A stretch of DNA of 64,000 nt from contig VFFE01007216.1 in assembly GCA_008921705.1 (NCBI GenBank), forward strand, positions 2,792-66,791, read 5' to 3'. The translations under genes were made by a program, and so were the position numbers. The DNA comes from Burhinus oedicnemus. Taxonomy: Eukaryota; Chordata; Aves; Charadriiformes; Burhinidae. This document shows, piece after piece, positions 36,001-51,000 of the stretch. Position 1 is the stretch's first letter, and every line of letters starts with the position of its first letter. A model generated the notes under the pieces. It was not told where the DNA came from and made no database searches. It saw nothing but the letters and a program-made list of their open reading frames with translations.

Positions 36001-39000
36001 CTATTGGCTTACACGCCAGTCACAGAGAGTAACCAACCTTGAGTCGCAGGCAGGTATTTTTCATCCCATTAGGAACCTCTGCATTCCCCCACAGGCCCCA
36101 AGAACCTTTCCAAATGATCAGTGATGAATAATCATGTGTGCACAATTCACATACACATAGTAAACATTATATAATTGCCTGAATAAGTACCCTTATTCAG
36201 AATACAGTGAGAATTTTATCACATATAGAATCATAGACTGGTTAGAGTTGGAAGCGACCTTAAAGATCATCTAGTTTCAAGCCCCATGCCATGGGCAGGC
36301 CCACATTCCACTAGACATATATGTATTTGTACACAGAAAGGCACTTTCATACATATATACAAACACGGAGAGATATATATCACATCACACAATTTGCCCC
36401 ATCTTTCACTTATTTTTACCTTTTCCTAGTTCGTTCTCTTATTCATTACTGTGTAAAAGCCCCATGAGTATGACACAAACTAAAGGTAAGATTAGTTAAT
36501 TCCATATAAAATAATTTCTATGCAAGAAAATTAAAAGAAAAGGGACAAAGAAAGTACTAGTCAATGACAGATAGATAACAAAATAATATTTACCACAATC
36601 CCATGTATTACTGAAAATACAGTTTATAAATTCAGAAAGAAACACCATTTCTTTGCTTACATTCCCAACATCCTTTTTAAGCACAAGCATGACACCATGT
36701 TGCAAATATTCTTTCAAGTGGCTAAAGTTGTTACTGTGATTTCTGCTTTATGTCTCCTCCCCTCCTTAATTTTTTTTTTTTTTACATGTCAATTGACCAA
36801 AATCCAGCTTAAGTAACTGGTAACAGGAGTTATTTCTCTACTAGCCAATGTATTCAAAACTTGCTTTCAGGGGATCAAAACTGAACAGTCACACGGGTTT
36901 TTTTTCCCCTCCAACTTTTCCAAAGTAATATCAGATGCTGCATATTGTTTGCTTTTCCAGCCTATTTATATAATTACTCACAGATTTCAAGTTCTTCAAG
37001 AATTCTTTTTTTTCCATTTCTTCACAAGTTATGGAATGAAATCCAACTGATTAGGTCAATAAAATTTTCCAGTATTTCTTACCTTTTCTATTTCACATTA
37101 TTGCACTATCCAAAAAGGATAGTGTTGGAAAGAAAACATGAGAGATTTTCAGTTGCCTAAGGGGCTACTTTTGAGTCGATCTAATCTAATACTTCTTCGT
37201 TTCTAATTTGATGAACTATACTCTCCAGTGTAAGGTGTCCCAACAAATCTTTTAAATAGACAAACCAATTGCAAAATTTCCTTAATAATTTGGCAAGACC
37301 AGTGTTAGAAGCAGATATCCTGATGAACGGATATGCCATGCAACAGATTACATGGGAATTTCAAGGCCATTAACATTTTATTACAGATTCTTCTTAGATT
37401 CAATATTATTATGACAGCTATTTTCATATCTATGAATATATAAGTTATTTATCATAACTTATAAAAAAACCTACCTGATAGTCAATTTAGGTGTTACCTC
37501 ATTTATTTTTATAACAAAATATTACAATTCTCCTTTGATAAAAATTATTTACAATATAGTTTATTATTTGCAACACGTCACATAAAAAAAAGTATAAAAT
37601 ATTGAACTTACTGAATTGAAAATACAGAACTTGAAATTTAAAATTTTTTTTTAAAAATAATTACTACACCCGTTATGCTTATTTGACCTATTAGTAACAC
37701 TAAAACATACTGCACGTTGCACACTTCTTGCAGAATAGTGACAGCTAGCTGATAGTGTAACTAGAAGCAGAGTACGGGAATGTATTCACTGCACGATACA
37801 GTTTCTCACTCTGCTCAGTATGTACCTGTTGGTTGCTTTTTCTGATCTTCAAACAAGTCAGCTGAACTTATAGATGAGCTTCCAGAAAGTCTTTCTAGTC
37901 GAGCCCTTGCTTCATACTAGAAGAGAATTGAGAAGAAGAATTGTAACAGTACGCTGTCATCTTCTGAGGTCATGTCAGATAATTCATGAGATTATAAATA
38001 CAGTTTTAGAACATACAAATCCAGCTGAAGTTGACCATTCTGAAATCTGTTCCCATTTTGTAATTTTCACAACTTAGATGGTGTTTGTCCTCATCTCAAC
38101 TCATTTCTGAGCTGATCAAAAGAGTGAAATTACCATTGCGACATCAAGAGGCCCGTTAGCTACCCTAAAAAAGGGGATTGTTGAAAAGGCAGAGAAGAAT
38201 GAACTACACAGCCATTAAAAACAACAACTAAAAAATGTGAAATGTGGATAAGGAAAAAACACTGCAGTTAGCATCATGTTAACCCTTCTAATCACATGAT
38301 GCTTTTAATTCAACTTTTTCTGAGTTCCTTGGCAATGGTAATGCATTGATTGTATTTTTTTTACATCACTGTTTACATTGTTAATTTTTCATTAAAAATA
38401 GATTTTTTAAAACGATCCCTCACCTCCCAAATGCCACATAATATTAATCTGTTTTTTATTCCTAGGCTGATTCAATTTTATGTCATTTGTTAAACCATTT
38501 ATCTGCTTGCTTAGCCTTACCATAGTAACAATGTTTCCATGTAAAAATACAGAGGGGAGAGCTGTTTTAACAATGGTTTGTTAGCATCAGTGTGGGTACT
38601 TGGAAGAAAAGAAGCAAGCCTTCAATCAGCAACAGGCTGATTCTTTCAAAAATAAAGACTGCTGAATCATGGACTACCACTTCTATCAGACAGGAATGAT
38701 CTTGGAGGTAAGGTCCTGCTTGAAGCTGCAACTCCTTGGGAAATACTAAACTATCAGAGTTATCAAAGACTTGTACATTTCTATCAAACAAATATTCAAG
38801 TGGACATAATTCTATAAGCTTACTAATTCTACTGATTTTAACTATTTATTGCCTTCTCTTTATACAAGAACACAATGTTTACAGTCAAATAACATTTTAA
38901 CATTCAAAAATATTTATCACTGCTTTCTACTTACATCAGCATGATCTTGCCTTCCAAAATACATGTCTGATGAAATTGCTTTTACATTGCCAAATTTTTT

Positions 39001-42000
39001 TTGTGCCTCATCTGTGTTTACAGATGCTTCATATTCAGGCTTACGACGAGATGTAGGCCTAAAAGAAAAATAAACTGCATTAGTGAGCCTAACATTTATT
39101 TATACAATGGCAGAATGCAATAAATCAAACAAGAAACACTATGATCTTTGTTTTGTGAAGCCTAAAAGTATAATTGTCATTTTTTAATAAATATTAAATC
39201 ACTATGAACCCAGGATAAAGAAATTCAGATAACCAAGTTGATTAGCAGCAAATAAAATTCCAGTGACAGTTTTACAAGACGGTGAATATACAGTATTTCA
39301 CACTCATTAATCCTGTATCTTTATTTTCAGAGTTCATTTAAAAAGCAAGCCAAAATTACGTCAACAAGGATAGAATATTTCTATAAAACCTCAAAAAACC
39401 CAAAACACAATGTCAGTGAAATTCAGATTTAAACATAATAGTACAAAAGGGTTCAACATCCTTTGAACTGTCACTGCCTTCCACCTCAAACATATATATT
39501 CAACACTTGCCATTTTTATCTTTTTTTTTTGTAAATGTACTTAAATAAGGAAGTAATAGCATTATAGACATGAACCCCTATTTTGTGTAATACGCATCAC
39601 TGGTCCAGTCTTTAGGAAACAACAGAACATGTTTGTGTTTAAAAAAAAGGTTGTACTTAAGTGCACAAATGCCATTATGCAGGTAAATGAAAATACAGGT
39701 AATAATAACAGAAGCAGAAAACACCAACCAAGCACACAAAACCCCATGTTCTTGTATTTTCTACTTGATTACAAAGATAAAAACACAGTTATTGGAGAAG
39801 AAATATATTAATTTTTTATCATCACAACAATTAGACCTGTTGTTTGCAAGTATCTTCAGTACCTTCACCCTGAAAGCCGAGTAACCTACAGTTTCAATCA
39901 CTTGGTAACTGGGTTCTCTTTGATTCATTATGCAATGAACAAAGCACATAAAGCAAGCATGCTCTCAAAACAGTGCAAATATTTGAGTATCTCTCCACAT
40001 CTTTTGTCCCTTTTTTTGCTGAAACAAATTACCTCCAGTACATATCCTGAACAGCACTGAGCAAAACAGTGCTTAAAATGTAAATAACTAAACAGGAAAT
40101 TCAGCTTACAAAAGAAATTCAGCCAGGAAGTCCCTTGACTGCTGCTGAAAGTTATGGCGAAATTTTCCTGCTAGACTGAAAAAAATCCCACTACTATGAC
40201 TTTGACTCAAATCATATTAACAAGCTTGGGCTTGCTGCACAAAAATCAGTTAGGTTTTCTTTGTATACCTGTCTGAAAATCCTGTACTTTTTGAAGTTAG
40301 CATTACATCAACATCTCTATTGTTATTTTCTTTCTTCCAAAAAGAATCTGTATTGTCATCCCATTTAGAGAAAGTACTGCTCCTCATATCTGAAGAATCA
40401 TAGTACCTAAAATAAAAGGAAAAAAAAAGTATTGAAAAAGTAGGAACTTTGTACTGTTAAATAAATACTGCTTTAGTCAGTGTTCACTAGCAAGTAAGTT
40501 TTCAGCACGTTGGTAGCTGTCAGGGAATAATCTGAATTTCATAATATTGGTTAGAAGCTTTGTGCAGTTGAATCCAATGGATTTTTGGTTTTCTTGCACA
40601 CATATTTAACCGAATGAAAAGTTTGGCGTTTCTTTAGGCCATGAATATGCAGTGGACTGCCTGAAAGATCTGGTCCCATCAAAAACAGCAGAGTAAAGTT
40701 CTCATTAATTCAAAGTATTATTGCTTCTTTTGTATCAGACAAAGCACAGGGAAGAATATTGTCAAGATACCTGGCTGGTTTAAGAGTTTCAGGAGCTAAC
40801 AAAACTTCAGGATGGACCACATTCGCAAGGCATCATGATGATTATGCCTCATCCCATGAACTGTTCAAGGCCATGGCGCTTTGAGCAAGCTGGTCTAGTG
40901 GAAGGTGTCTCTGCCCATGGCAGAGGGGCGGGAACTAGATGATCTTTAATATCCCTTTCAACTCTAACCATTCTATGATCCTACAAGGTAAGGTAGCCCG
41001 CTTGTAAAGGCTTGGTGTTCTTGACACTCCATACTAAGAAACCAGCTATGAAAAAAGCCACCACAACTTTCAAAGCACTTTGAACACTCCAGAGATCCAA
41101 GAGCACCTAACCCATGGCATCCAATTGTGCTGTGGTTTCACATGGGGCAAAGTTTTCTAACTGAGGGGTTAACAGTGGCTAATCTCATAGTTCTATATGA
41201 GTCCATCGATAAGCTACGGAAGCAGAGAATCTGCTCCCATTTTCCGAGGCATTGACAAACATAGTTCATAGAAAGCCCTTGTCTCTGGTTCTGTATATAT
41301 TTTTATACATAAATATTAGTATTAAGTACCTCTAACCTTTGTAACGTTTTATTAAAACAACACTAAATAACATATTTCTTGAAAGTTAGTATGACAATCT
41401 TCTCTTGTGTATCAAAACTGCAAGGAAAATACAAAGAAAAGGAAAAAAAAAAAATTAAGCATGTTTGTCCATTCCAGTGGTGCCTTATCTTGACCTTTTC
41501 CCCTTTGATAATCTATACATATCTAAATTTATATGGAAAATACTTGAAAAAAAACCCAACCCAAATCTATTCAAATGCCAAAGATCAAAAATTTCTGTTT
41601 ATGGTTAAATAAATTTTCTTGAAGTTTGGATACGATAAGGATAGGGAGTAAGATAATCAAAATGACATGAGGCTAGCAGAATGGAATCCTTCAAAAGAAC
41701 AAGCACAGGATACTGAAGTCCACATTTGTATTTTGTGCAAAGCACCTTTAAAAAAAAACTTTCTCCATGCTTGTGTTATGAATAGTCAGGACATTGTTTT
41801 TGCAGTTTATGAGAAATGTGACACCTTCAGGAGCAAAGTCTCCCACCTCTGCACATGTAAAATAGAACAGACAGATCTGGAATGAACTTTACCAAAAAGC
41901 AGAAGTCTCTCCCCCTGTCTCCTAACAGACAAAAGGAACTGCATTTAGTGCTCTGAGCAAAGGAGACTCACTGCAATGCAATCTTCATCTTCACAGTATC

Positions 42001-45000
42001 AATCCACAGAGTGGATGTTCCACTCAGTAGATTCCTGAAGGTACTTTTTCCTGTTGAGTGAGGCTTTTTACCCCCTGCACCTTTTGGATACAGATGGAAA
42101 ATCCAAAGTAAGAGTCACAGATGAAAGTTGAAAAGAAAGGAAAAACCACAGAGCCTACTTTTTGGGGTACATTAGCATACCAATTCAATCTTTCACTGTT
42201 CCTGTGAGTTTAGGTTGTTTTCAGTGCACTATCACGTGTAAAATAAATAAAAGGAAAGCAGAAACTCCCAGACAAGAGTGGTACAACACCAGAAAAGTAG
42301 TCAGTAATTTCTTCATTCAGCTGCCTCTCTCTTTTACATGAGCTTAGAAATATGACAAGGCACTACATGCTTTCCTACAACCACGGTCATTTTCTTTTGG
42401 CCTCACTTCTCAGTTTCTATGTCATATGTTCCTATGGTTGCAGAGCGTAGAAGCCCACTATACAGCCTGCAAGGAAGCTACTACATAGCAACATTTTTAT
42501 TCCTACCCACCTAAGGAAGAAGTCACAGCAATCTTTAGAACTTCCATATGGATGTGTAATAATAAACAAGGTGTGTATATATAGATATAAATCTCACAAT
42601 GGTCGTCAAAACCATGGGACAGGGCAAGGGCTACAAGAGCTGATTTGAATAAAATTACTTATTTTCTCCATCCTTCCCTTTCAGATTTTCATAACTTTGC
42701 AAAATACTTCTTCAGTATTTGGGTGGGGCAGAGGGAGAAAGAAAAACTGCATTTAATAGAAAATAAAATTTTACATTGTTATGTTAATAAAGATTTTATT
42801 AATTGTAGCAAAAAGAAAAAATAAAATCCAAGGATTTTGAGATTATAGATTATATAATTACACAATTATATATCTAAACCTTGAGATATTTAGCTTGCTT
42901 AATTTACAGATACTTATCAGCATTCTAATATCCAGCATGATTATTTTGCTTTTGGGCATATACTAAGATAATATTAAAATTACTTTACCTCTATTTCAAA
43001 GTCATAGCTTGGAATAAAGGATAATAACCACCTTAAAAACCTTGCCAAGCCCAAAAATCTGATTTTATACCTTCTTTAAAGAGAACCAATTTGTACACTA
43101 ACTCCAATTAGATTCTACTATTGCTACAACTAGAAAAACAAGAGCCGGGAACAGCTAGATTACAATTTATCTTCTAATTATTGAACCAAAACACATTAAA
43201 AAGCCTCTTCGATAATTCATCTTTTGCCTGCTAGTAGGCTTATAAGTAATTTGAAAGCAGTAACAGTTCTTTTCAAGGAACAAATAGAAAAGCACTGAAA
43301 TGATAGGTTTTATTTTACAAGACTGCTGCCAGTTCACTTGGTACCACATTTGCATTTCTGCCACTAGTGATTACACTACCAAGTAATGACACGTAAGCCT
43401 TTGTGTTTTCATTTGCCTGTCTACAAGTAATTAGGTACAATTTTTCATGTTTCTGTGGCACCAATCCAATAAAGGCAGTTTATAAAAGCAACACCTGTTT
43501 CTATCAGTCCAGAAACACCTGTTTAATTGCAATTAGTGCCTGTAGGACTAATTCTTTTTCTTCTCCCTCCCAACAGTACTATTTTATAATTTGCTTTGCA
43601 TTCTTGCTCTGATCAAAAATTTGTCGATTATTTTTTGCTTATATTTTATGTTCAAATACATAAAAGACTATCAAATAAGACTGCAGACATCTACACAATA
43701 CATCCAACACACAATACCTCAAAAAGATTTAAGTTTTTGCATTTGGCATGCGTCCAGTTAAAAGACTGATGCAACGTAGTATATCTAGTATCAGATTTCA
43801 ATACTTGTTTAATTTTAAATTTAAAGTTGAAGACAGTACCACAAGAGGCAGGGGGGGAGAGAATGAACACAAGTCATTCTGACAAAAAATTCACTGGATT
43901 AGGTATACAGCAAATAAAAGCCTATATGGCAATTGTCTGTGCCAGTAGAGACTAGACCCTGAACAAGACAAAACCTGTAAACACATAATTCAGACTACCT
44001 TCTCCTCTGAAAAAGTAACTCCTCTTCTTTATAAATGCATCTGTCATCAAGGTAAAGTCAACTATTTCACAACTGCTGTGATTCAGATGTCCCCTGAAAA
44101 TACGTCAGGTGTGTAGACATGTCCAATTGTCTTCTGTTTTGATCTTAAATTCCAAACACATTGTGTACTTTTGAATAAGCAACTTGCATATACTTCTACG
44201 CCCACTCAAAATAATAAGCTTATACATTACCTTGAACCAGAAGAGAAATATGAGTCTTCTACATCATCAGTGTATTTTTTCTTCGGCTTTGCAATTGCAG
44301 GTGTTTCCTGCTCTATTGTTTGCATATCTGAGGTGACTGAGTGAGAAATGCCACTGGGGACAGGAAGAAAATAAGTATGTAAAGAGATGACAAAGCTCAT
44401 ACCCTAAAAAGATAAGAAATGAAAGCCCAAATCTAGTTGCTGAAGCTTGCTGATAAAGCCCAAGCTACACAAACATTTAAGAAGGATGAATTTAAAAAAA
44501 AAAAAGAAAAAAGAAAAAAAAAAAACGCGCCCTGGAAAACTCAACTGTAGTTCTCTGAAGTAGTGACAGGACTTCTAAACACATTCCAACAGCTGGAAAA
44601 CACAGCAATGTGACTTTTTCGGATTTTTGGCTTGTAAAAGACAGACTATACTTAGGTTGCTACTGTTCACTGACAACATCCTGGCTACCTTCCTCACAGT
44701 CAGCTAATGGAGGCAAACACCCTACAGACGTCCTATAATTTAGTTTAACACCTGTCTGGCAGGTCAGAACTTAACTCTATCAGAAGCAATTCCGCTCCTT
44801 CCCCCTGACAGATACTAGATTCTTTGATGATATTGCTTAAGCTTCCATAACACACTTCAGTATATTTTTTCGTTTCCTAAGTAAAATGAAGGATAACTGC
44901 ATAAAGCCACAGAGTATTTTAAATACAGCTTACAGAACTTCACATACCTTCTGTTGCTGCCAAACCCTATGCCAAGTCTCTCCAATTCACTTTTCTTCTT

Positions 45001-48000
45001 ACCAGATAGATTTAACTTTTCTTCTTTTGTTTTAATATCAAGATCTCTGTAGGCCAGCCGTAAAGATGATACGCTAGAACAAAACATACAGTTAACATAT
45101 AGCTGTAAAATGCTACATTGAACATCCAACCCTGTAACACTGGTACAAAATTAACAATATATATCATAGCACTGTATTTTGTATGTTCTGTGTTCACTGA
45201 AAATATTCATTATTAGTTGGATTAAATTCCGACTGTAAGGATGGGAGAAAGCCAGTAGAGAAGACTCTCTAAATGGTACCCCAGTCTGTGAGTGAGCAGG
45301 TAGTCTTTCAAAACAAATGTGAAACATGCTACTGCTAAATTTCAGGACACAGTTTTGGATCACCATTAAGTCAGCCTGAAAAAGCCTTTTTTCCACAGTC
45401 TTTATTCAATGCAATACCAAAGAATTGTCAAAATTATCCAGCTCTGATGTACTACAGTACTGTGGCATTCACGATATAATACTAGTAATGTCTTCCCCTA
45501 ATGCACACCTTGGCCCTGCTACATCTCCCTCCCTTCACCCCCTTCATGCTCCTAGTGTTTTTAACACTTGCTATACATGCACTCTTGACACAAGTGCCAG
45601 AGGTAGACCAAACTTCTTTTTTGATGCTGCACTTTCCTGTGGCCAAAAAGGCATCTCAGAAGAGGGAAGGAGAGAGACTTTGTACTCCCAAAAAGGAATA
45701 TATTCTGTATTATGACAACTTTGAAGCATCCAAAACTTATCATTTTCTGCACAGCTGGCAACACACTGTCATCTGAAACATCCTCACAGTTCAGATCTAG
45801 TAAGCTGTCTTTCTGAGATGGCATGAGCCTTCCTATACCTCAAAACAATCTTAACTATTTTCCAGTAATACCAGTGTCGCAGAGACAGAGTTTTTTAATC
45901 TTGATTACAGAATTGTGGAAACACCTTTTAAATTTAATTTGTTGGGTTAAAGGGTATATAAATAGAAATTTTAATGAGCAACGCAGGAATATTTTAATTC
46001 ATAAGTTGTGACTGGCATAAGGTACAAATGAACGCCATCAGAAGAAAGGTAAATGAGATCTAGGATCCTGCTGGTAGACATCCTGCTGCAAGTAGAAAGG
46101 AAGCACTTCAGTCTGAAAACCCTTGTAACTTTCCATCCATTTTGTGCAGAAGCAGGAATGAAAAGAAAACAAGTTTTTGACCAGGAAATATTTTCTTCCA
46201 GTGTGTCTCCTAACTATTTGATTACTGAAACAGGCTCTTCCCAGCTTGTCTGTTTTCTGGTCCCATGCATACTGACTGAACTTTAACCAAGAGTACAAGA
46301 TGCCCCTACCAAAGTTCATACCCTGCTGGTTAGTGCACCTCTTGCAAGACAGGAGCTGTGTGGCTGAGCCTGTTAGAATGCAAAGGGCACAGCACCTGGT
46401 CATCTTCCTTCACAGGCAAGGGATGTAGGTACCAGCCTGCTATAAGGAATGGGACATCACTCCTGCACTGATGAGGCACTTCAAAAAGGAGGAGAGCCAT
46501 CTCAACCTTGTGATGATTAGGTATCCTTTGACTGGGGCTTTCAGGAGTTGGAGCCAGAACTAAAAAAAATCAGTCTTATGTTCAGATGCTTATAACAATA
46601 AAAGTCAGACACAAACCAGGATGCATCTGTGGAATGACTTCTGAAACCAATAAAATCAGAAAAATATCTCTTCAAAGTACAGAGTATGTTCAGCGATGTT
46701 TTAAATAAATTCTTACAGTTTAGGGACCAACTGTTACACAGAGAATTGAAAATGTTCTCTAAGATTCAACTTGAAACTGCTACAGATAAAATCTACTCAG
46801 CACTTTTAAGTAGAAAGATTAGCAGCCCATCTTATGAAATCTGTTTTATGAACATGAAAAATCTTACTTGCTGTTGATGAAAAGAAATACAGATACTAAT
46901 AAATTTTTTTAAAGTAACCAGTTGTCTAGTCTCTTGTCAGTGCACAGCAGAAAATAAAGAAACTGGGTACCAATTATAAAAATAACATTTTAAGACTCAG
47001 GACTTTTTCTCGTTCTAAGTACTAGATTACAAAAGCATCGCTTCCATTCCCACCACGTAACAAAGCCACATTGAATTAATTTACTAAAGCTCATTACTCA
47101 AGCTTTTAAAATTAAAAATGCCATACAGACTAGTTGGAAGCAAATGCAACCTTAAAAGTATTCACCCTTCTTTAATTTTGGTATATACTGCCATCTACAG
47201 TTAAAAATCGAAAAAGGTAATCTCAAGGGAAATGCAGTTATCTTGCCTCTACTGGGATCGGATCCATAAACTGAAGTGTATGTGCACCCCTCATGTTTGC
47301 AGACATTTTTAGAGGGTTCCAGCCACTGCAGAAAGGTTGCAGTGAACTTATACTAAAGGTTGCCTTGGATCTATATAGATTTAGACATTTCTGACACAAA
47401 AACCGAATCACTATTTGAGACTTTCTTCCAAACTGAATTATATCATTAAAGTTAGCATCACTAAAGAATAATGATGAATAATACTGAACAATCACTTTTC
47501 TTTTTATTTAGTAGTCTGTTCCTCTGAGTCACTCTTCTGGTTGTCTTTGGCAATCACTGAGAAGCATGACTTTGTGGTAAAAATACTTCAGGAAAAACGA
47601 ACGAACCCCTTGTGACTAATATTTTTGACGCATACAAAACATCCATTTCTGCAAAGGCTAAACAAAAGTGAGCAAAAGGAGTAGGGAGGATATTATAAAC
47701 CAAAGAGCTTGGTACCATGAGCTCCAAGTGACCCAATTTGTCAATAAGTTATAAAAATGATGTACCTAAGAGAGGATGTTAAGCTTTACAACAGTAAAAG
47801 TGTACACTAACCAACTCTTTAATGGTCTAATTTTGATGACAACTAATGAAATGTTAAATAGCAAAAACACGTAGCAGAGAAATGTAGTGGAAGGAACCAG
47901 CAACAGCACCCTCTGAGCTTTAGGTCTGAGTGTTTATTAAGAGGGACTAACACATGCAAGGCCTCATACAAAAATATTCAAAGGGTTTCAGTGAAAATGA

Positions 48001-51000
48001 AGGCAGTTCCAGTACAGAACAGCTGAAACTTAAGCAGGCAATTCTAGCCATACTTAAACTACCTCCTGCCTTTGGCATACTTAAACTACTACTTTAGCAT
48101 ATTTAAACTACCCCCTGCCTCCTACCCAACAAATACAAATAAAGCTGAATATCTGTATGTTCCCTATGCTCTTAGAAAGACTGTTTTAAGAAGTATTCAG
48201 TTCACTACAACAAAACAAAATAAACTAGGTAACTAGCATGGGGTAAAGAAAGTTCAACAGTCTTCTGTGGTAATACCTAATTTTAACATATTTTAGATTT
48301 ATTTCACATTTTATTCATATTTATCAATAGAATGTCTCATTTTCTGTGCTAAATAAGAATAACAATAAAGTTATTTTTAAAGATAGCATTGGGCTATTTC
48401 TATAGTAAATCATCAACTGTTGAAACATATATTCAATGGCAAAAAAAAAGGCAATGGGGGAATTCCTGTTTGGCCCACCTCATCCACATTTGGGTTTTTT
48501 TTAAAGCAAGAACTGAAGTTCTATTTGCATGAACTAGTCTCTGGTAGTATTTAAAATGTTGACAATTACTTCATTAACATGAAATTAGGCTTCATGTTTT
48601 ACTGTTGTATATATAATTCATACTTACAGTGGCTCTTCCTTCTCAGTTTTCTTACTGCTATGAAGATCCTCTTTTTCCTTCATTTTATCTACAGCTTGTG
48701 CTTGTTTTTCAATCTCATTGAAGCTTTGGCTGCTCACTTTTTGTGCCCCCAAACCACCTTTTTTGGCACCAAGCTTGATATATTAAAAAACAAAAAAAAA
48801 AAGCCCCAACATTATAACTGAGACAATCACCTCAACTGACTTAACAGTCAACTTGGAAAGCAACAGCAAACTCTATACTCTGTTCGGGAGCATATGCAAA
48901 CAGCAATGAAAATTTGGAGCAGAGAAAATACTTTTTCATGTTTTGACCCTCTACATGCTGCTTTACTAGCTTTTACAAATTTAGTTAGGTCTGCATTCAA
49001 CCATCCCAGAGTAACGAAACTATTACAGTTTTAATTGTTCAGAGGTTGGCAAGCTCAAATAAATGTTGTAATACGTAGCACAACTTTAGTTTCTTAGTAA
49101 TCATTAACATAATAAAATTCGTTGCAATGGAACTATTTGGTGTTCATCACTTAATTCAAAATTTACATTTAGAAGTGGCAAAGACTCTTCAATTAGTTCT
49201 CACTGGCCAGTGCTAGTGTGTTATCTTAAGACTGATTTATTCATATTTTCAATAAATGTGTACATAGGTATTTACTGATTTACGGTAGGAGAGCAACATA
49301 CAAATTTTGTGTATACATATATGCATGATTAGTCTTCACATGTGACAAAGCATTGTAAACATTTTTTAGATAAACACATCAGCTGAGAGGTTCCAGTTCT
49401 GCACTCATTCTTTTAAAATAATTCTATTTCTAGTTCATGTTACTTCAGTACAGGGATACATATTCTTTCATTCTGATTATCAAAGATTTTAAGAACACTT
49501 AATACTACAAATATGAATAGATACAATGATGCTGATTCAGATGGTGGCAACAGCACTCAAACTGCAGTTCTCAGTCTCTCACATGTTTAATTCCTCATCT
49601 GCAACACTGCAGCAATATAAATTTTCACAGTACATTTATCTTAACCTTTTAATGCTTTAAAGTCTTCACGTAAAAGTTCTGGCCTACATGTATACGGTTT
49701 TAGGCTCTGACACTACAGTGCACAAACTGTACATGCACCTGTGAACCCAGTTATGTTCTTCTTACTGTAAGGGAACATATCTGCATCAACCATTTAGAAT
49801 AAGAAATTCTTCTTGCGTATTAGGGCCCTCTAGTGGGAAAAAGAAATAATAGGTTTCAATCTAAATTAATCTGCTCCAATAAATCTTCAAAATCTTTTGA
49901 CATACAATAGCTCAGAATTAAAAGAAGTTACTCCCTGTAACATACTGTCACCCTAATAGCCTAATATTAGGGCTATTTTCTTTAGGGCCTCAGGAGGCAT
50001 ACATTCAAAACTTAGCTTTTTCTAGCTAACTTCAGTTAACTTGAGCTGTCTTACTCAGATTTCAGGTTCCTTGAACCATCATTCTGAGATACTCAACTCT
50101 CCTCATGTCTTCTTTACAGAGACCAGATGCCTAAGAAAGTCCTAAGACCCCATTCAGAAACAAGTCTGTAAACTATCTTGAAACTATCTTGAATTGAATA
50201 CAGCTGCAAGTTATCTGTAAGTACAACCAAATACTGTACTGCTGCGTGATATGAGGGCTGCTCCAGAAACACATATCTGAATGTCTCAAACTCACCTTAC
50301 ACTGACAGATTATGCCATACATGCTTATTTAGCCACTCAAAAGTGCTATTGGAACTCCCTGTTTTCAGGATTTGCTACAAAAAAATCTCAGTGCCAACTA
50401 ACTTAGGTGAAAGACCTAAGAATCAGTATCAGTATCAGCAAGTGAGAAGAAAGGTTACAGGGCATCAGTGGAGTTGCAGGGACAACGGTTGTGAAAAGAG
50501 CTGAAGAGAAGTGGGATACAGACCTTGACATCGATATATGCTTTGATGTTTTTATTTTACTCATTTTTGAAAAGATATCACCTGCTGTTCAGGTCCAGAC
50601 AGCACAAAGAAAATGACACTCAGATATACGTGTGGAAGTCTAGACAGTTCAGTGAGCTACATACATGTAAACAGACCTAGAATTTATCTGAGGTCAGAAA
50701 ACAATCCACAGATCTGAAGCACTCTACTACTTAATAACAGTAACCTGTTAGACAAATTCATTTTAACAATAATCCATTTTCAAACAGACCATTGGCTGCT
50801 TTGATGTAGAAACAGTTTTCGATTCCATTTTAGTTTCATGAATTACACAAGTACTGTTTAGTGCTAACTTAATGATACATTTCCATATTGCAATCTACCT
50901 ATTTCCAGAGATCTATAATACAGATAAAAATATGCATTATTTATATACACTTACCCCTTTCTTAGCTTGATTTGGCTTCTTTTTTATGAAGGTGGTGTTC

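Larger units (their letters stand above)
33854..37825 (-). other. ARFGAP3 intron 14
   Basis: 3972 bp, AT-rich. It contains a CR1 tail at 34821-34850 (plus), a CR1 fragment at 36226-36316 (minus) and a TG microsatellite next to the exon 15 acceptor. No additional exon was recognised. Confidence 0.85.
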
